A DNA stretch of 64,000 bases from JAWXBR01 sp046595995 (GTDB taxonomy: Bacteria > Bacteroidota > Ignavibacteria > Kapaibacteriales > Kapaibacteriaceae): the NCBI GenBank assembly GCA_046595995.1, contig JBKJNB010000083.1, forward strand, positions 1-64,000. Direction: 5' to 3'. Position 1 is the stretch's first letter. Each line of letters starts with the position of its first letter. Shown here one piece after another: positions 25,627-34,409 of the stretch. Below the pieces are notes generated by a model that made no database searches, was not told the DNA's origin, and worked only from the letters and a program-made list of their open reading frames with translations. Position numbers and translations under genes: made by a program.

Positions 25627-27201
25627 ATGAAACGTCGTGCCTTTCTACGCGGCAGCGCAGCCGCTGCCGCAGCCCCTTTTGTCCTTAACGGATTGTCCGT
25701 CAAGGCCCTCGCTGGAAATCCCATGTTCGAAGCCGTACAAGCAGCAGCATGTGAAGACCGCGTTCTGGTTTTAATTCAGATGATCGGTGGCAATGATGGC
25801 TTGAACACCGTCATTCCACTCGATCAGTATTCTGAGTACCAAGCCGCACGTCCGAACATCGCAATTGCACAAACAAGCGCTTTGAAGTTGACGAATGCGA
25901 CAGGTCTGCACCCAAACATGACATTGTTGTCGCAGATGTATACAGCGGGCAAGGTTCGCGTGGTTCAAGGTGTCGGGTATCCTGTCCCGAACTTTTCGCA
26001 CTTCCGGTCTACTGACATCTGGCTTTCGGGCTCTGATTCGGAAACAGAAATCTCAACGGGCTGGATGGGACGTTACCTCGACAACGCATATCCAGGCTTC
26101 CCCGACGGTTATCCTAATGCGACGATGCCCGATCCACTTGCAATTCAGGTTGGTTCGACGATCTCGCCTGGTCTTGAAGGCCCGACTGCCAACATGGGCA
26201 TGGCATTCACCGACCCGAACACATACTTCAACATCGTGAACGGCAACACGCCGGTTGGCGTTGGTGCGCGTGCAGGTGCTGAACTCAATTACGTTCGCAC
26301 AATCGGACAACAAATCGAACGATTCGCAACTCCTGTAAAAGCTGCGGCAGCCAAGGCAACGAACAAGTCGACCAAGTACCCTGCAATTCGCACGAATCCA
26401 CTTGCCGATCAACTCAAGCTTGTTGCGCAGCTCATCGCTGGCGGCCTAAAGACGCGGATTTATATCTGCAGCATTGCTGGGTTCGACACACACGCGTATC
26501 AGAACCAAGGTGGACCCGGAAGCCCATTACCGCACGGAACGTTGTTGCAACAAGTTTCCGTCGCGATTGATGCGTTCCAAGACGACTTGCGTTTGCTGAA
26601 AGTTGAGGAACGCGTTGTTGGTATGACGTTCTCCGAATTCGGACGTCGCATAAAGTCGAACGCTGGTGGTGGTACAGACCACGGCGCCGCTGCACCTATC
26701 GTGCTCTTCGGTACAAATGTTGTGTCGGGTATTCTTGGTGAGAACCCCACAATTCCAAACAGTCCGTCGCCAGAAGACAACCTGCCAATGCAGTTTGACT
26801 TCCGTAGCGTATATGCAACGCTCATGCATGACTGGTTCTGTGTGCCTCCGCAGATTATCGCGTCGCTATTGTTCCGTGACTTCCCTCGTTTGGCGCTGAT
26901 AAAGGGCGGTTCGACAACTGGTGTTCTAGAGCAACTCGCAGATCCGTCTACGGTCTTGCGCATTGCGCCGAATCCAGTACAATCATCGGCAACCGTTGCG
27001 TTCACAGCACCACAAGGTACGGTCGAGCTCTCGCTCTTCGACTCGTCGGGCAAACAGCTTGCGACGTTGATGACTGCCGCACACAACGGCGGCGCGTCGT
27101 CAGCAGCGTACAACTTCTCGTCGTTAGCGTCCGGACACTACTACGTACGTCTGCAACACAGCAGCGGCGCAAAAGTTGTGCCTCTAACCGTTCAACGCTA
27201 A
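25627..27201 (+). CDS. DUF1501 protein with Tat signal and T9SS tail
   Basis: I start at the ATG ten bases after the DUF1800 stop. The N terminus MKRRAFLRGSAAAAAAPFVL is a twin-arginine signal. The DUF1501 body (sulfatase-like superfamily) shows LVLIQMIGGNDGLNTVIP, FSHFRSTDIWLSG, GFDTHAYQ, FSEFGRRIKSN and GTDHGAAAPIVLFG. The last 80 residues (IAPNPVQSSATVAF ... GHYYVRLQ) form a T9SS type A sorting domain. The protein would be exported by Tat and then across the outer membrane. It overlaps the convergent exporter gene by four bases. Confidence 0.95.
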   Translation: MKRRAFLRGSAAAAAAPFVLNGLSVKALAGNPMFEAVQAAACEDRVLVLIQMIGGNDGLNTVIPLDQYSEYQAARPNIAIAQTSALKLTNATGLHPNMTLLSQMYTAGKVRVVQGVGYPVPNFSHFRSTDIWLSGSDSETEISTGWMGRYLDNAYPGFPDGYPNATMPDPLAIQVGSTISPGLEGPTANMGMAFTDPNTYFNIVNGNTPVGVGARAGAELNYVRTIGQQIERFATPVKAAAAKATNKSTKYPAIRTNPLADQLKLVAQLIAGGLKTRIYICSIAGFDTHAYQNQGGPGSPLPHGTLLQQVSVAIDAFQDDLRLLKVEERVVGMTFSEFGRRIKSNAGGGTDHGAAAPIVLFGTNVVSGILGENPTIPNSPSPEDNLPMQFDFRSVYATLMHDWFCVPPQIIASLLFRDFPRLALIKGGSTTGVLEQLADPSTVLRIAPNPVQSSATVAFTAPQGTVELSLFDSSGKQLATLMTAAHNGGASSAAYNFSSLASGHYYVRLQHSSGAKVVPLTVQR

Positions 27202-28091
27202 CAGGCGCCACAGTCCCCAGCGTCGTGCAGGTGGTGTGACTCTACCTGCACGGTCGCATGGCCGATAGCGAATTGCTCTCTCAGTGTTCGCTGAACCTCT
27301 TGCACCACCTCATCGGACGTGCGTGAAGACACCACATGCACACTAGCAGCATACTCCTTCGCGCCTAACTGCCACACATGCACATCGTGCACATTTGTAA
27401 TGCCTTCAAGTTTTAGAAGTGTCGCTTTCACTTCTATGGGCAGAATGTGATTTGGCGATGACTCCATCAGAATAATGCCGGCTTCGCGGATTACGCGGAA
27501 TGCACCACGCACAACGACAAGTGCGATGAGAATCGATAACGCCGGATCGACCCAATCCCAGTGTGTAAACGCAATGACAATGGCTCCGATAATTACACCA
27601 CCGCTCGACATGAGATCGGTGAGCACATGCAGGTAGGCGCTTCGCGTTGTGATGTGTTCGCTCTTATGCAGATAACGAGCACTTATCGCATTTGCAATAA
27701 AGCCGATAATGGCTACAATGAGCATCGACCCAGCATGCACTTCTTCTGGGTTGGCGAAGCGTCTTATCGCTTCGATAAAAATGTATACGCAGATGCCGAA
27801 GAGCAACATGCCGTTGGTAAGGGCAGCAAGTATCTCGATGCGACGGAGTCCGAACGTGTATCGCGCATCGTGTTTTTCTTTGGCCTTAGCTGCAATGCGA
27901 AGACCGATGAATGCTATCAACAGCGACGCAAGATCGATGAGAACATGTCCGGCGTCGGAGAGAAGCGCTAGTGAACCTGAAACAAAGCCACCAACAATCT
28001 GCACGACGAACACCGTGCCCGTTAGGGCAATGGCAATTTTTAACGGACGAATATCGCTGTGATCACGCAGGTGATTGTGTGAATGACTCAT
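27198..28091 (-). CDS. Cation diffusion facilitator (CzcD/ZitB-like)
   Basis: I start at the ATG at 28091, which shares a base with the cdsA stop (TAATG). The 297-residue protein begins MSHSHNHLRDHSD, a His-rich metal-binding tip. It has six membrane segments with the CDF metal-site pairs (LLSDAGHVLIDLASL, then HVLTDLMSSGGV), and a C-terminal cytoplasmic domain (NVHDVHVWQLG). It exports Zn or similar divalent cations in exchange for protons. The end HHLHDAGDCGAC is Cys/His-rich, probably another metal-binding element. Confidence 0.96.
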   Translation of the reverse strand: MSHSHNHLRDHSDIRPLKIAIALTGTVFVVQIVGGFVSGSLALLSDAGHVLIDLASLLIAFIGLRIAAKAKEKHDARYTFGLRRIEILAALTNGMLLFGICVYIFIEAIRRFANPEEVHAGSMLIVAIIGFIANAISARYLHKSEHITTRSAYLHVLTDLMSSGGVIIGAIVIAFTHWDWVDPALSILIALVVVRGAFRVIREAGIILMESSPNHILPIEVKATLLKLEGITNVHDVHVWQLGAKEYAASVHVVSSRTSDEVVQEVQRTLREQFAIGHATVQVESHHLHDAGDCGAC

Positions 28092-28972
28092 TACCACTGC
28101 ATCCAACCGTGGTGTGAGATGACTATCAAGTAGATGAGTATCAGTGGTGCGGCGAACAGAATACTATCAAATCTGTCGAGCAGGCCACCATGTCCAGGCA
28201 GAATCTGCGACGTGTCCTTTACGCTGGCATCGCGTTTCAGTAGCGACTCCGCGAGATCACCCACCTGACCCATTACGCCAACAATTACTCCGCAAACAAT
28301 TGCGTGCACGATAGGCATTTGCGGCATGTAGTACGTGGCCATTAACGTAAAAGCGGCGATAGCGCCAACAAAGCCCCCTGCCGCCCCTTCCCATGTTTTC
28401 TTGGGGCTAACACGCGGGAACAGTTTGTGTTTGCCAAATTTTATTCCAACGAAGTACGCTACGGTGTCGCAAGCCCAAACGCTCACGAAGATTGTCAAGA
28501 CCAGGAAGGCACCTGGTTCGCTAAACCACGTAATGCTTTCGAACGTGGCGCTATCTGTGCCGCGAAGTAGTATAAGCGCCGACATGAAGCCCGAGATATA
28601 CATTACGCCAAAGGCGGTAACGGCTGTGTTCAACAGCGCATTCTCGCGGTTGCGCCATAGTTCGGCAGTCAGCGTAAGCAAGAGTCCACCAGCGAGAAAA
28701 CCAATCGACGCCATTAGCCAGGTAAGGGGCTCGAGGCCGTGGACACTGCACATAATTGCAATGGAGCCTTGCATACATAAGCTCCAGGCGACACCTACAG
28801 AGATGTTTGCTTCGGCGTGCTTCGAAGCGGCAAGACGATAGAACTCCAACAGAGCGATCGTGGTGACAATAATCACGGCACCGGCAAAGAACCAGCCGCC
28901 GAGACCAATGATGCCTACGACTATTGGTATGGCGACAATCCCGACAAGGATGCGCGTTAACATGTTGCTCAT
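28091..28972 (-). CDS. cdsA: Phosphatidate cytidylyltransferase CdsA
   Basis: This 293-residue membrane enzyme makes CDP-diacylglycerol from phosphatidic acid and CTP, the branch point of phospholipid synthesis. About eight membrane segments precede the signature SPKKTWEGAAGG, and the family motif near the C terminus is GDLAESLLKRDASVKDTSQ followed by PGHGGLLDRFDS. It is followed by the cation exporter through a TAATG overlap. An imperfect TAGATTCG box lies four bases before the start. Confidence 0.97.
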   Translation of the reverse strand: MSNMLTRILVGIVAIPIVVGIIGLGGWFFAGAVIIVTTIALLEFYRLAASKHAEANISVGVAWSLCMQGSIAIMCSVHGLEPLTWLMASIGFLAGGLLLTLTAELWRNRENALLNTAVTAFGVMYISGFMSALILLRGTDSATFESITWFSEPGAFLVLTIFVSVWACDTVAYFVGIKFGKHKLFPRVSPKKTWEGAAGGFVGAIAAFTLMATYYMPQMPIVHAIVCGVIVGVMGQVGDLAESLLKRDASVKDTSQILPGHGGLLDRFDSILFAAPLILIYLIVISHHGWMQW

Positions 28973-29003
28973 CCTTCGAATCTATGAAAGAGCACTCAGT
29001 CCG

Positions 29004-29011
29004 TACCTTTG
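29004..29011 (+). promoter_or_regulatory. TAnnTTTG promoter box, near-leaderless
   Basis: TACCTTTG ends three bases before the ATG at 29015. There is no room for a ribosome-binding site, so a leaderless transcript is expected if this box is used. Confidence 0.55.
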
Positions 29012-29014
29012 CAC

Positions 29015-29875
29015 ATGGTTGTGTACAATCTGCCGACAGAGCCGACAGCGCACGTTTTGCTGACCGGAGACGATGATTTCGTAAGAGAGTTTGCGGGCAT
29101 TCTTACGGCAAAAGCTGTGTCTTTTGACATTCTTCCGCCTATCGATGAAGAAGAAATTCTTCGCGTAGATGAAGAGGCCGCCGCGGATTTGCCAGGGATA
29201 GACACCGCGGTCTACGCGCCGTATATCGACAGGCTTATTGCGGACCCGCGCGAAGCCACACACGCATATACCCACATCGTTGACCTGTCTGTCGAACTGC
29301 CAACAGTGCGCAGAACAACCTTGCTGTTAGCTACAAGTGTGCATCCGAAGGCCACAGTGCTTGCGTCAACGCTCACGGCAACTGCCACAGAGTTGGGCAT
29401 GATTGCTGGTATCGATACGCGAGTGATAGGCATCGGACTTGTACCGACGCTGATGTCTTCATCGACTGTGGCCGAATACGCGCCCGCACTCAATGCATCT
29501 GCTGAACACATCGCGAATGCCGAGGCCCTTCTTCAACGGCTTGGCTATACAATTGAGCGTGTTGAAGACCGCGTTGGCTTAGTGCAAATGCGCATCCTCG
29601 TAACGCTCATTAACGAGGCCGCTTTCGCTGTAATGGAAGGCGTCGCATCACCAGCCGATATCGATAGGGCAATGCAGCTTGGCACCGGGTATCCTAAGGG
29701 ACTTCTGGCGTGGGCAGATGAAATCGGCATTCCCATTGTAACGCTCGTGCTCGACGGACTATACCATGAGTACCGTCAAGAACGTTATCGTCCGTGTGTA
29801 CTCCTCAAGCAATACATGCGAGCTGGATGGACGGGCAAGGAATCGGGAAGGGGCTTTTACACATACCCGTCATGA
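29015..29875 (+). CDS. 3-hydroxyacyl-CoA dehydrogenase-like protein
   Basis: This 286-residue protein has a degenerate N-terminal half, where a Rossmann glycine motif would be expected but only VLLTGDDDFVREFAG is seen. Its better conserved second half is of 3HCDH C-terminal type: RILVTLINEAAFAVMEGVASPADIDRAM, then GTGYPKGLLAWADEIG and GWTGKESGRGFYTY. Catalysis is uncertain because the NAD-binding loop is weak. The ATG at 29015 is chosen over an in-frame TTG six bases earlier. It overlaps the following phosphatase gene by ATGA. Confidence 0.8.
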   Translation: MVVYNLPTEPTAHVLLTGDDDFVREFAGILTAKAVSFDILPPIDEEEILRVDEEAAADLPGIDTAVYAPYIDRLIADPREATHAYTHIVDLSVELPTVRRTTLLLATSVHPKATVLASTLTATATELGMIAGIDTRVIGIGLVPTLMSSSTVAEYAPALNASAEHIANAEALLQRLGYTIERVEDRVGLVQMRILVTLINEAAFAVMEGVASPADIDRAMQLGTGYPKGLLAWADEIGIPIVTLVLDGLYHEYRQERYRPCVLLKQYMRAGWTGKESGRGFYTYPS

Positions 29876-30597
29876 GTTCGTTACAAGCACCCAGCGTGCA
29901 AGTACGAGTCTTCATCGACTTCGATGGCACCATTACCCGCAACGATGTTGGCAATGAGTTTTTCAAAGCTCACGATGCTTTCGAACCAGCCTATTCAGAG
30001 CTGGAGTCGGGCAGCATCTCCGTTGCAGAATTTTATCGTCGGGCATGTACAAAGCTTCCGCCAAACCTGAGCGGTGCTGATATCGCAACCTTCTCGAGCA
30101 CGCAAGCTGTCGACACCGGACTAACATCGTTGGTTGACTGGTGCCATGCGCACAACATCTCAATCTCTGTGGTCAGCGATGGTTTCGTTAATTACATCGC
30201 GCCAATTCTTGAGCCCATGGGCATTCGCAATGTCGACGTCTTCGCGAATGTGCTCGACGCCGTAACACTTCGTCCCTCATTCCCAAACGCGTCTGAATCA
30301 TGCCAGTGTTATTGCGCAAGTTGCAAACGCAACATCGTTATCACACATTCGGCGCTAGACGACGTGCTCGTGTACATTGGAGATGGGCTCTCTGACACAT
30401 GTGCAGCATCACACTGCGACGTCATCTTCGCAAAAACCGAGCTTGCCGCGTACTGCACAGCAGAGCGTATTCCGCACCACCCATGGCGGCATCTGTCCGA
30501 TGTACAGCGGATCCTCGAACAATATCACCGATTAGGCAATTTCCGTCCGCGGCGTCAGGCAGTCCTCGCGCGCAAGCGCGCTGTCGAAGCTGAGTGA
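29872..30597 (+). CDS. HAD-IB family phosphatase (MtnX/SerB-like)
   Basis: This 241-residue haloacid-dehalogenase hydrolase has motif I FIDFDGTITRNDVG with the nucleophilic Asp, motif II SVVSDGF, and motif IV YIGDGLSDTCAA. The order and spacing fit the subfamily containing phosphoserine phosphatase and the MtnX phosphatase of methionine salvage. A pair of Cys motifs (CQCYCASCKR) in the middle resembles the metal-binding loop seen in MtnX-like proteins. The ATG sits in an ATGA overlap with the 3HCDH-like gene. The substrate is not determined. Confidence 0.88.
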   Translation: MSSLQAPSVQVRVFIDFDGTITRNDVGNEFFKAHDAFEPAYSELESGSISVAEFYRRACTKLPPNLSGADIATFSSTQAVDTGLTSLVDWCHAHNISISVVSDGFVNYIAPILEPMGIRNVDVFANVLDAVTLRPSFPNASESCQCYCASCKRNIVITHSALDDVLVYIGDGLSDTCAASHCDVIFAKTELAAYCTAERIPHHPWRHLSDVQRILEQYHRLGNFRPRRQAVLARKRAVEAE

Positions 30598-30691
30598 GCA
30601 CACGCAGGCGGTTCGAAGGACCTAGAAAACAGCATTAAACCCTTCAGGGTCGGCGCTTATCTACGGCGCCAACACCCACTAGGATACTTCT

Positions 30692-31585
30692 ATGAAACCC
30701 CTATTGTTAACAGCTCTAGTCTATCTTTTGTTGTCGGGCACGCCACAGTCAATGGCCCAACCTGCCGATAGAACACAACGTCGCGAAGACGTCAAGGAAC
30801 TTCGCACAGAAATGCGCGCGTGGTTCGAACGGTCCGTTCAGCCAACCCTCCTCGAATGGAAGCGCGATTACGATGCTTCATTGTCCGCAGAAGATTTGGC
30901 AGCACTCAATGCGTTGCGCCAAGAAGCGACGGCACATCGAAAACTCAAGAAACACGACCGTGTTTCCAAGGACGTCCGCCAAAGCGATAAGGACGTCCGC
31001 CACGGCGATAAGGACGTCCACCACGGCGATGCCCGCAAAGCCTTTTTCGAGCGTCTAAAGCCAATCGCAGAACGGTCGAAAGAAAAACTCCGGTCGATTT
31101 TCGAAAACGGCAAAGACCGCATAGAAGTCTGGCACGACGAGGCCATGCACATCTTTGATAACTGGCAAGAGTCGCACCCCAACGCAGGTCGTGAGTTCGA
31201 TCCGCAGATGGGGTCACATCCCATGCCGATTGGTCCGGGCCATGGCCACATGGGTAAGCGCGCTGCAATCCGATTCATGTTATGGGACGGTACTGTCGGC
31301 GCAGATGAAGCTCGTGTCCGGGGTACGCCGACGAGCCCCATGCGCGTAGCGCCCCTTCCGGCGGCAGGCACGGTTGCACTAGCGCTCGACGACATGCAGA
31401 ACGGTCCGGCAACGATCGAGCTGTTCACAATGGATGGGAATCTTGTAAAGGCGGTACCTGTGACCATTTCTGGCAACGCTCTCGACCAAATGATCGACGT
31501 CTCGTCTCTGCCGACTGGAACGTACATGGCAAGCGTAAATACCACATCAGGGCGTCGCACTACCCAAATTGTCGTCAGTAGGTGA
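30692..31585 (+). CDS. Secreted charged protein with T9SS sorting domain
   Basis: This 297-residue protein has a signal peptide (about 1-22, MKPLLLTALVYLLLSG...), then a strongly charged, probably helical region (25-160). Three in-frame copies of a 7-residue unit (KDVRQSD, KDVRHGD, KDVHHGD) lie at about 93-113. The C-terminal 75 residues (PAAGTVALALDDMQNGPATI ... LPTGTYMASV) look like a T9SS sorting domain. I do not recognise the N-terminal part. The His/Asp-rich repeat might bind metal, which is conjecture. Confidence 0.8.
   Translation: MKPLLLTALVYLLLSGTPQSMAQPADRTQRREDVKELRTEMRAWFERSVQPTLLEWKRDYDASLSAEDLAALNALRQEATAHRKLKKHDRVSKDVRQSDKDVRHGDKDVHHGDARKAFFERLKPIAERSKEKLRSIFENGKDRIEVWHDEAMHIFDNWQESHPNAGREFDPQMGSHPMPIGPGHGHMGKRAAIRFMLWDGTVGADEARVRGTPTSPMRVAPLPAAGTVALALDDMQNGPATIELFTMDGNLVKAVPVTISGNALDQMIDVSSLPTGTYMASVNTTSGRRTTQIVVSR
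30968..31030 (+). repeat. Three tandem 21-bp repeats in frame
   Basis: Copies at 30968-30988, 30989-31009 and 31010-31030 share AAGGACGTCC at their start and differ at only one to four positions. Each encodes a KDV[RH]xGD-type heptapeptide, so gain or loss of a unit keeps the frame. Confidence 0.92.
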
Positions 31586-31680
31586 ACATCTGATATTGCC
31601 GGGAACATCGTTTTTTGCTGCGTCGTCAGCAACGGTGTTCTCGACGATTCTATTTCAACCCCAAACTCACGGACACCGCC

Positions 31681-32184
31681 ATGACACTCGACACCTTGAA
31701 AGATCTGTACGTAGCTCAGCTTAAAGACATGTACAGCGCCGAAAAACAGCTTATCGATGCTTTGCCGAAGATGGCTAAAGCTGCAACAAACGCCGAGCTG
31801 CAAGCCGCCTTTACTTCACACCTTGCAGAGACAGAAATCCATCTCGAGCGTCTTAGCGGCATACTCCACGAACTCGGTGTAAATCCCGGTAACCATGTGT
31901 GCAAAGCCATGGAAGGCCTCATTAAGGAAGGCAGTGAAATCGCGAAGGAAGACGGCGATCCAGATGTAATTGATGCCGGCCTGATTGCCGCAGCTCAACG
32001 CGTAGAGCATTACGAAATGGCTGGCTACGGTTGTGTCCGCACCTATGCTCGGACTCTCGGCGAAGAATCTGCACTTGTGATTCTTCAGACGACACTCGAT
32101 GAAGAAGGTAGTGCTGACCAAAAGCTCTCGCGAATTGCGGAACGCGTTGTAAATGTTCGCGCAAGTGAAGCCGTAGGCACTTAA
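31681..32184 (+). CDS. YciE/YciF ferritin-like protein (DUF892)
   Basis: I start at the ATG at 31681, since upstream in-frame codons encode an unlikely Arg-rich lead. The 167-residue four-helix protein has the DUF892 signature DLYVAQLKDMYSAEKQLIDALPKMA in its first 30 residues. Glu and His residues at the positions of a diiron site (AEKQL, AETEIHLERL, EHYEMAGYG, DEEGSADQKL) are present. Members are stress-induced, ferritin-like proteins. A pirin gene follows after two bases. Confidence 0.93.
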   Translation: MTLDTLKDLYVAQLKDMYSAEKQLIDALPKMAKAATNAELQAAFTSHLAETEIHLERLSGILHELGVNPGNHVCKAMEGLIKEGSEIAKEDGDPDVIDAGLIAAAQRVEHYEMAGYGCVRTYARTLGEESALVILQTTLDEEGSADQKLSRIAERVVNVRASEAVGT

Positions 32185-32186
32185 TC

Positions 32187-32903
32187 GTGAAAACGATATT
32201 GTACGACGCAGACACGCGTGGCAAATCGGACATAGGCTGGTTGAAATCAAATTTTTCATTCAGCTTCGCGCAATACCACGAGCCTTCCCGGATGCACTTC
32301 GGAATGCTGCGCGTGTTGAACGACGACATCATCGATCCTGCTCAGGGCTTCGGCACACATCCACACAACGACATGGAGATTATAACAATCCCTTTGTCGG
32401 GTGCTCTCACCCATCGCGATAGCATGGGACACGAGGCCACGCTTGGCGTAGGGCGTGTTCAGGTTATGTCTGCTGGTACCGGCCTTACACACTCGGAGTA
32501 CAACGCATCTCCGGACACCGCACTTGCTCTATTGCAGATATGGATTTTTCCGGAGCGCCGCGGCCTGGAGCCACGATACGATGAGGCCCAAATCTCGGCG
32601 CTATCGCACAACACGTTTCATGCTGTTGTGGGTCCGCGCAACGGCAACGCATCGGTATACATCAATCAGGATGCTTGGCTGGCACTTGCTCGTATCGACG
32701 CAACGTCAAAGACGTCATACATGTTGCACGATTTAGACCACGGCGCGTTTGTATTTGTAATCGAGGGTGATGTTACCGTAAACGGTATCGATCGCGGCGC
32801 ACGTGATGCTGTTGGTATTACTGACGCAGCGTCGCTCGACTTCGAAGCAAAGTCTAACGCTTATGTGTTGGTAATCGAAGTACCTATGGTGCATGCTGCC
32901 TGA
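32187..32903 (+). CDS. Pirin family protein (quercetinase-like)
   Basis: This 238-residue bicupin starts with GTG two bases after the DUF892 stop. The N-terminal cupin has the metal-binding pattern HPHNDMEIITIPLSG, HRDSMGH and HSEYN, as in YhhW-type pirins that can cleave quercetin. The C-terminal cupin (AFVFVIEGDVTVNG) lacks the His ligands. Iron dependence is inferred from the conserved ligands. Its last 43 bases overlap the convergent hutH gene. Confidence 0.95.
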   Translation: MKTILYDADTRGKSDIGWLKSNFSFSFAQYHEPSRMHFGMLRVLNDDIIDPAQGFGTHPHNDMEIITIPLSGALTHRDSMGHEATLGVGRVQVMSAGTGLTHSEYNASPDTALALLQIWIFPERRGLEPRYDEAQISALSHNTFHAVVGPRNGNASVYINQDAWLALARIDATSKTSYMLHDLDHGAFVFVIEGDVTVNGIDRGARDAVGITDAASLDFEAKSNAYVLVIEVPMVHAA

Positions 32904-34405
32904 AGCACGCTCCCGTCGACGACTAAACGCCTCGCAGCATCCATGTCGTGATACAATACGCGATCGCGTTCGGCAAACGGTATTTGCACTCTAACAATTT
33001 CCATAACCTTTTCTAGTACCGGGCTGCTTCGCAGGGGTCTGAGGAGATCGATGCCCTGTGCCGCGCAGAGGAGTTCGATTGCTACGACAGATTCGACGTT
33101 CGCTATTACTTGCCAAAGTTTGCGCGCTGCGATGCTGCCCATTGAATTGTGGTCTTCCTGATTCGCAGACGTCGGAATGCTGTCTACGCTGGCAGGATGA
33201 GCAAGTACTTTGTTTTCGCTTACAAGCGATGCAGCCGTGTACTGTGCAATCATCATCCCTGAGTTAAGGCCACCGTTGGGACTAAGGAAGCGAGGCAAGC
33301 CCCCTAAAGCATTATTTACAAGGCGTTCTGTCCGGCGCTCCGATATGCTCGCGAGTTCTGCTAGAGCAATAGCGAGGAAGTCTAACACGAGTGCCACAGG
33401 CTGTCCGTGAAAATTGCCACCCTCGATATGCCTGTCTTCATCTGCAAAAATTAATGGGTTATCGGTAGCGCTGTTTATCTCGCACGTAATTACCGATGCG
33501 GCGTAGTTAATGGTATCGCGAGAGGCGCCATGCACTTGCGGCATACAGCGTAGCGAGTATGCATCCTGTATACGTGTATCGTCGTTGCGATGAGACTCTC
33601 TGATTTTGCTATCGCGAAGTAGTTCGCGCAAATTATCGGCTGTAGTGCGCTGACCGGGGTGCGGACGTACAGCATGTACGCGCGCGTCGAACGCATTGTC
33701 TGTACCACGCAGGGCATCGAGTGAGAGAGCGCCGACAACATCACATGTGTCTACCAGACGCTGAGCGCGGCTGAGCGCAAGTACGCCGTATGCCGTCATC
33801 ATCTGCGTACCGTTAATCAGAGCTAGTCCTTCTTTAGCACCAAGGCGAATAGGTTGAATGTTATGGCGCGACAACGTTTCGACCGACGCTTCACGAACTC
33901 CGCCGACAATGCATTCACCTTTACCAATACAACACAGTGCTAAGTGTGCGAGTGGGGCAAGATCGCCGCTACTACCCACAGAGCCCTGGCTCGGCACGAA
34001 CGGAATGATGCGGGCATTAAAGACATCGATAAGTGTTTGCAACGTCGACGCGCGAATGCCTGAGAACCCTTTGGCCAGTGCATTGATGCGAAGAAGAAGC
34101 ATTGCACGCACGACGCGTTCGGGAAGGGGCTCACCCATGCCTGCGCTGTGCGACATGATGAGGTTTTCCTGAAGCTCTTCGATTTGTTCGGTTGGGATGA
34201 AGACGTTCGAGAATTCACCGAAGCCAGTCGTCATACCATAGATAACACGTCGTTCAGCTATCCACCTATCGACGGCTTCGCGCGAAGTGCGCACAGCCTG
34301 CCACGCGGGTTCGGTGAGGCCAAGCGTTCCGTCTGGGGAATCGACAATTGTTGCGCAAGCATCAATCGTTAGTGACTCACCGTCCAAGAGTAGATTTAGC
34401 GACAT
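32861..34405 (-). CDS. hutH: Histidine ammonia-lyase HutH
   Basis: This 514-residue lyase removes ammonia from histidine to give urocanate. The catalytic Tyr is in VIYGMTTGFG (about 56-63), and the Ser-His pair typical of histidine-specific lyases is in NLIMSHSAGMGEPL. The MIO-forming loop is GSVGSSGDLAPL, with Ser145-Ser146-Gly147 where most family members have Ala-Ser-Gly. No other hut gene is nearby. It starts four bases after an ATP-grasp gene, and its 3' end overlaps the pirin gene. Confidence 0.95.
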   Translation of the reverse strand: MSLNLLLDGESLTIDACATIVDSPDGTLGLTEPAWQAVRTSREAVDRWIAERRVIYGMTTGFGEFSNVFIPTEQIEELQENLIMSHSAGMGEPLPERVVRAMLLLRINALAKGFSGIRASTLQTLIDVFNARIIPFVPSQGSVGSSGDLAPLAHLALCCIGKGECIVGGVREASVETLSRHNIQPIRLGAKEGLALINGTQMMTAYGVLALSRAQRLVDTCDVVGALSLDALRGTDNAFDARVHAVRPHPGQRTTADNLRELLRDSKIRESHRNDDTRIQDAYSLRCMPQVHGASRDTINYAASVITCEINSATDNPLIFADEDRHIEGGNFHGQPVALVLDFLAIALAELASISERRTERLVNNALGGLPRFLSPNGGLNSGMMIAQYTAASLVSENKVLAHPASVDSIPTSANQEDHNSMGSIAARKLWQVIANVESVVAIELLCAAQGIDLLRPLRSSPVLEKVMEIVRVQIPFAERDRVLYHDMDAARRLVVDGSVLQAACTIGTSITNT

Positions 34406-34409
34406 TCGA

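Noticed and set aside
30651..30671. Hairpin and TATCTACG box upstream of the 30692 gene.
   Set aside because: The GGCGC arms are short and the box misses two conserved bases of TAnnTTTG, so I do not call a promoter or riboswitch.
30868..31803. A 311-codon reverse-strand frame across the T9SS-tagged protein and the spacer.
   Set aside because: The forward frame has a signal peptide and sorting domain; the reverse frame is Ser/Cys/Arg-rich without recognisable domains.
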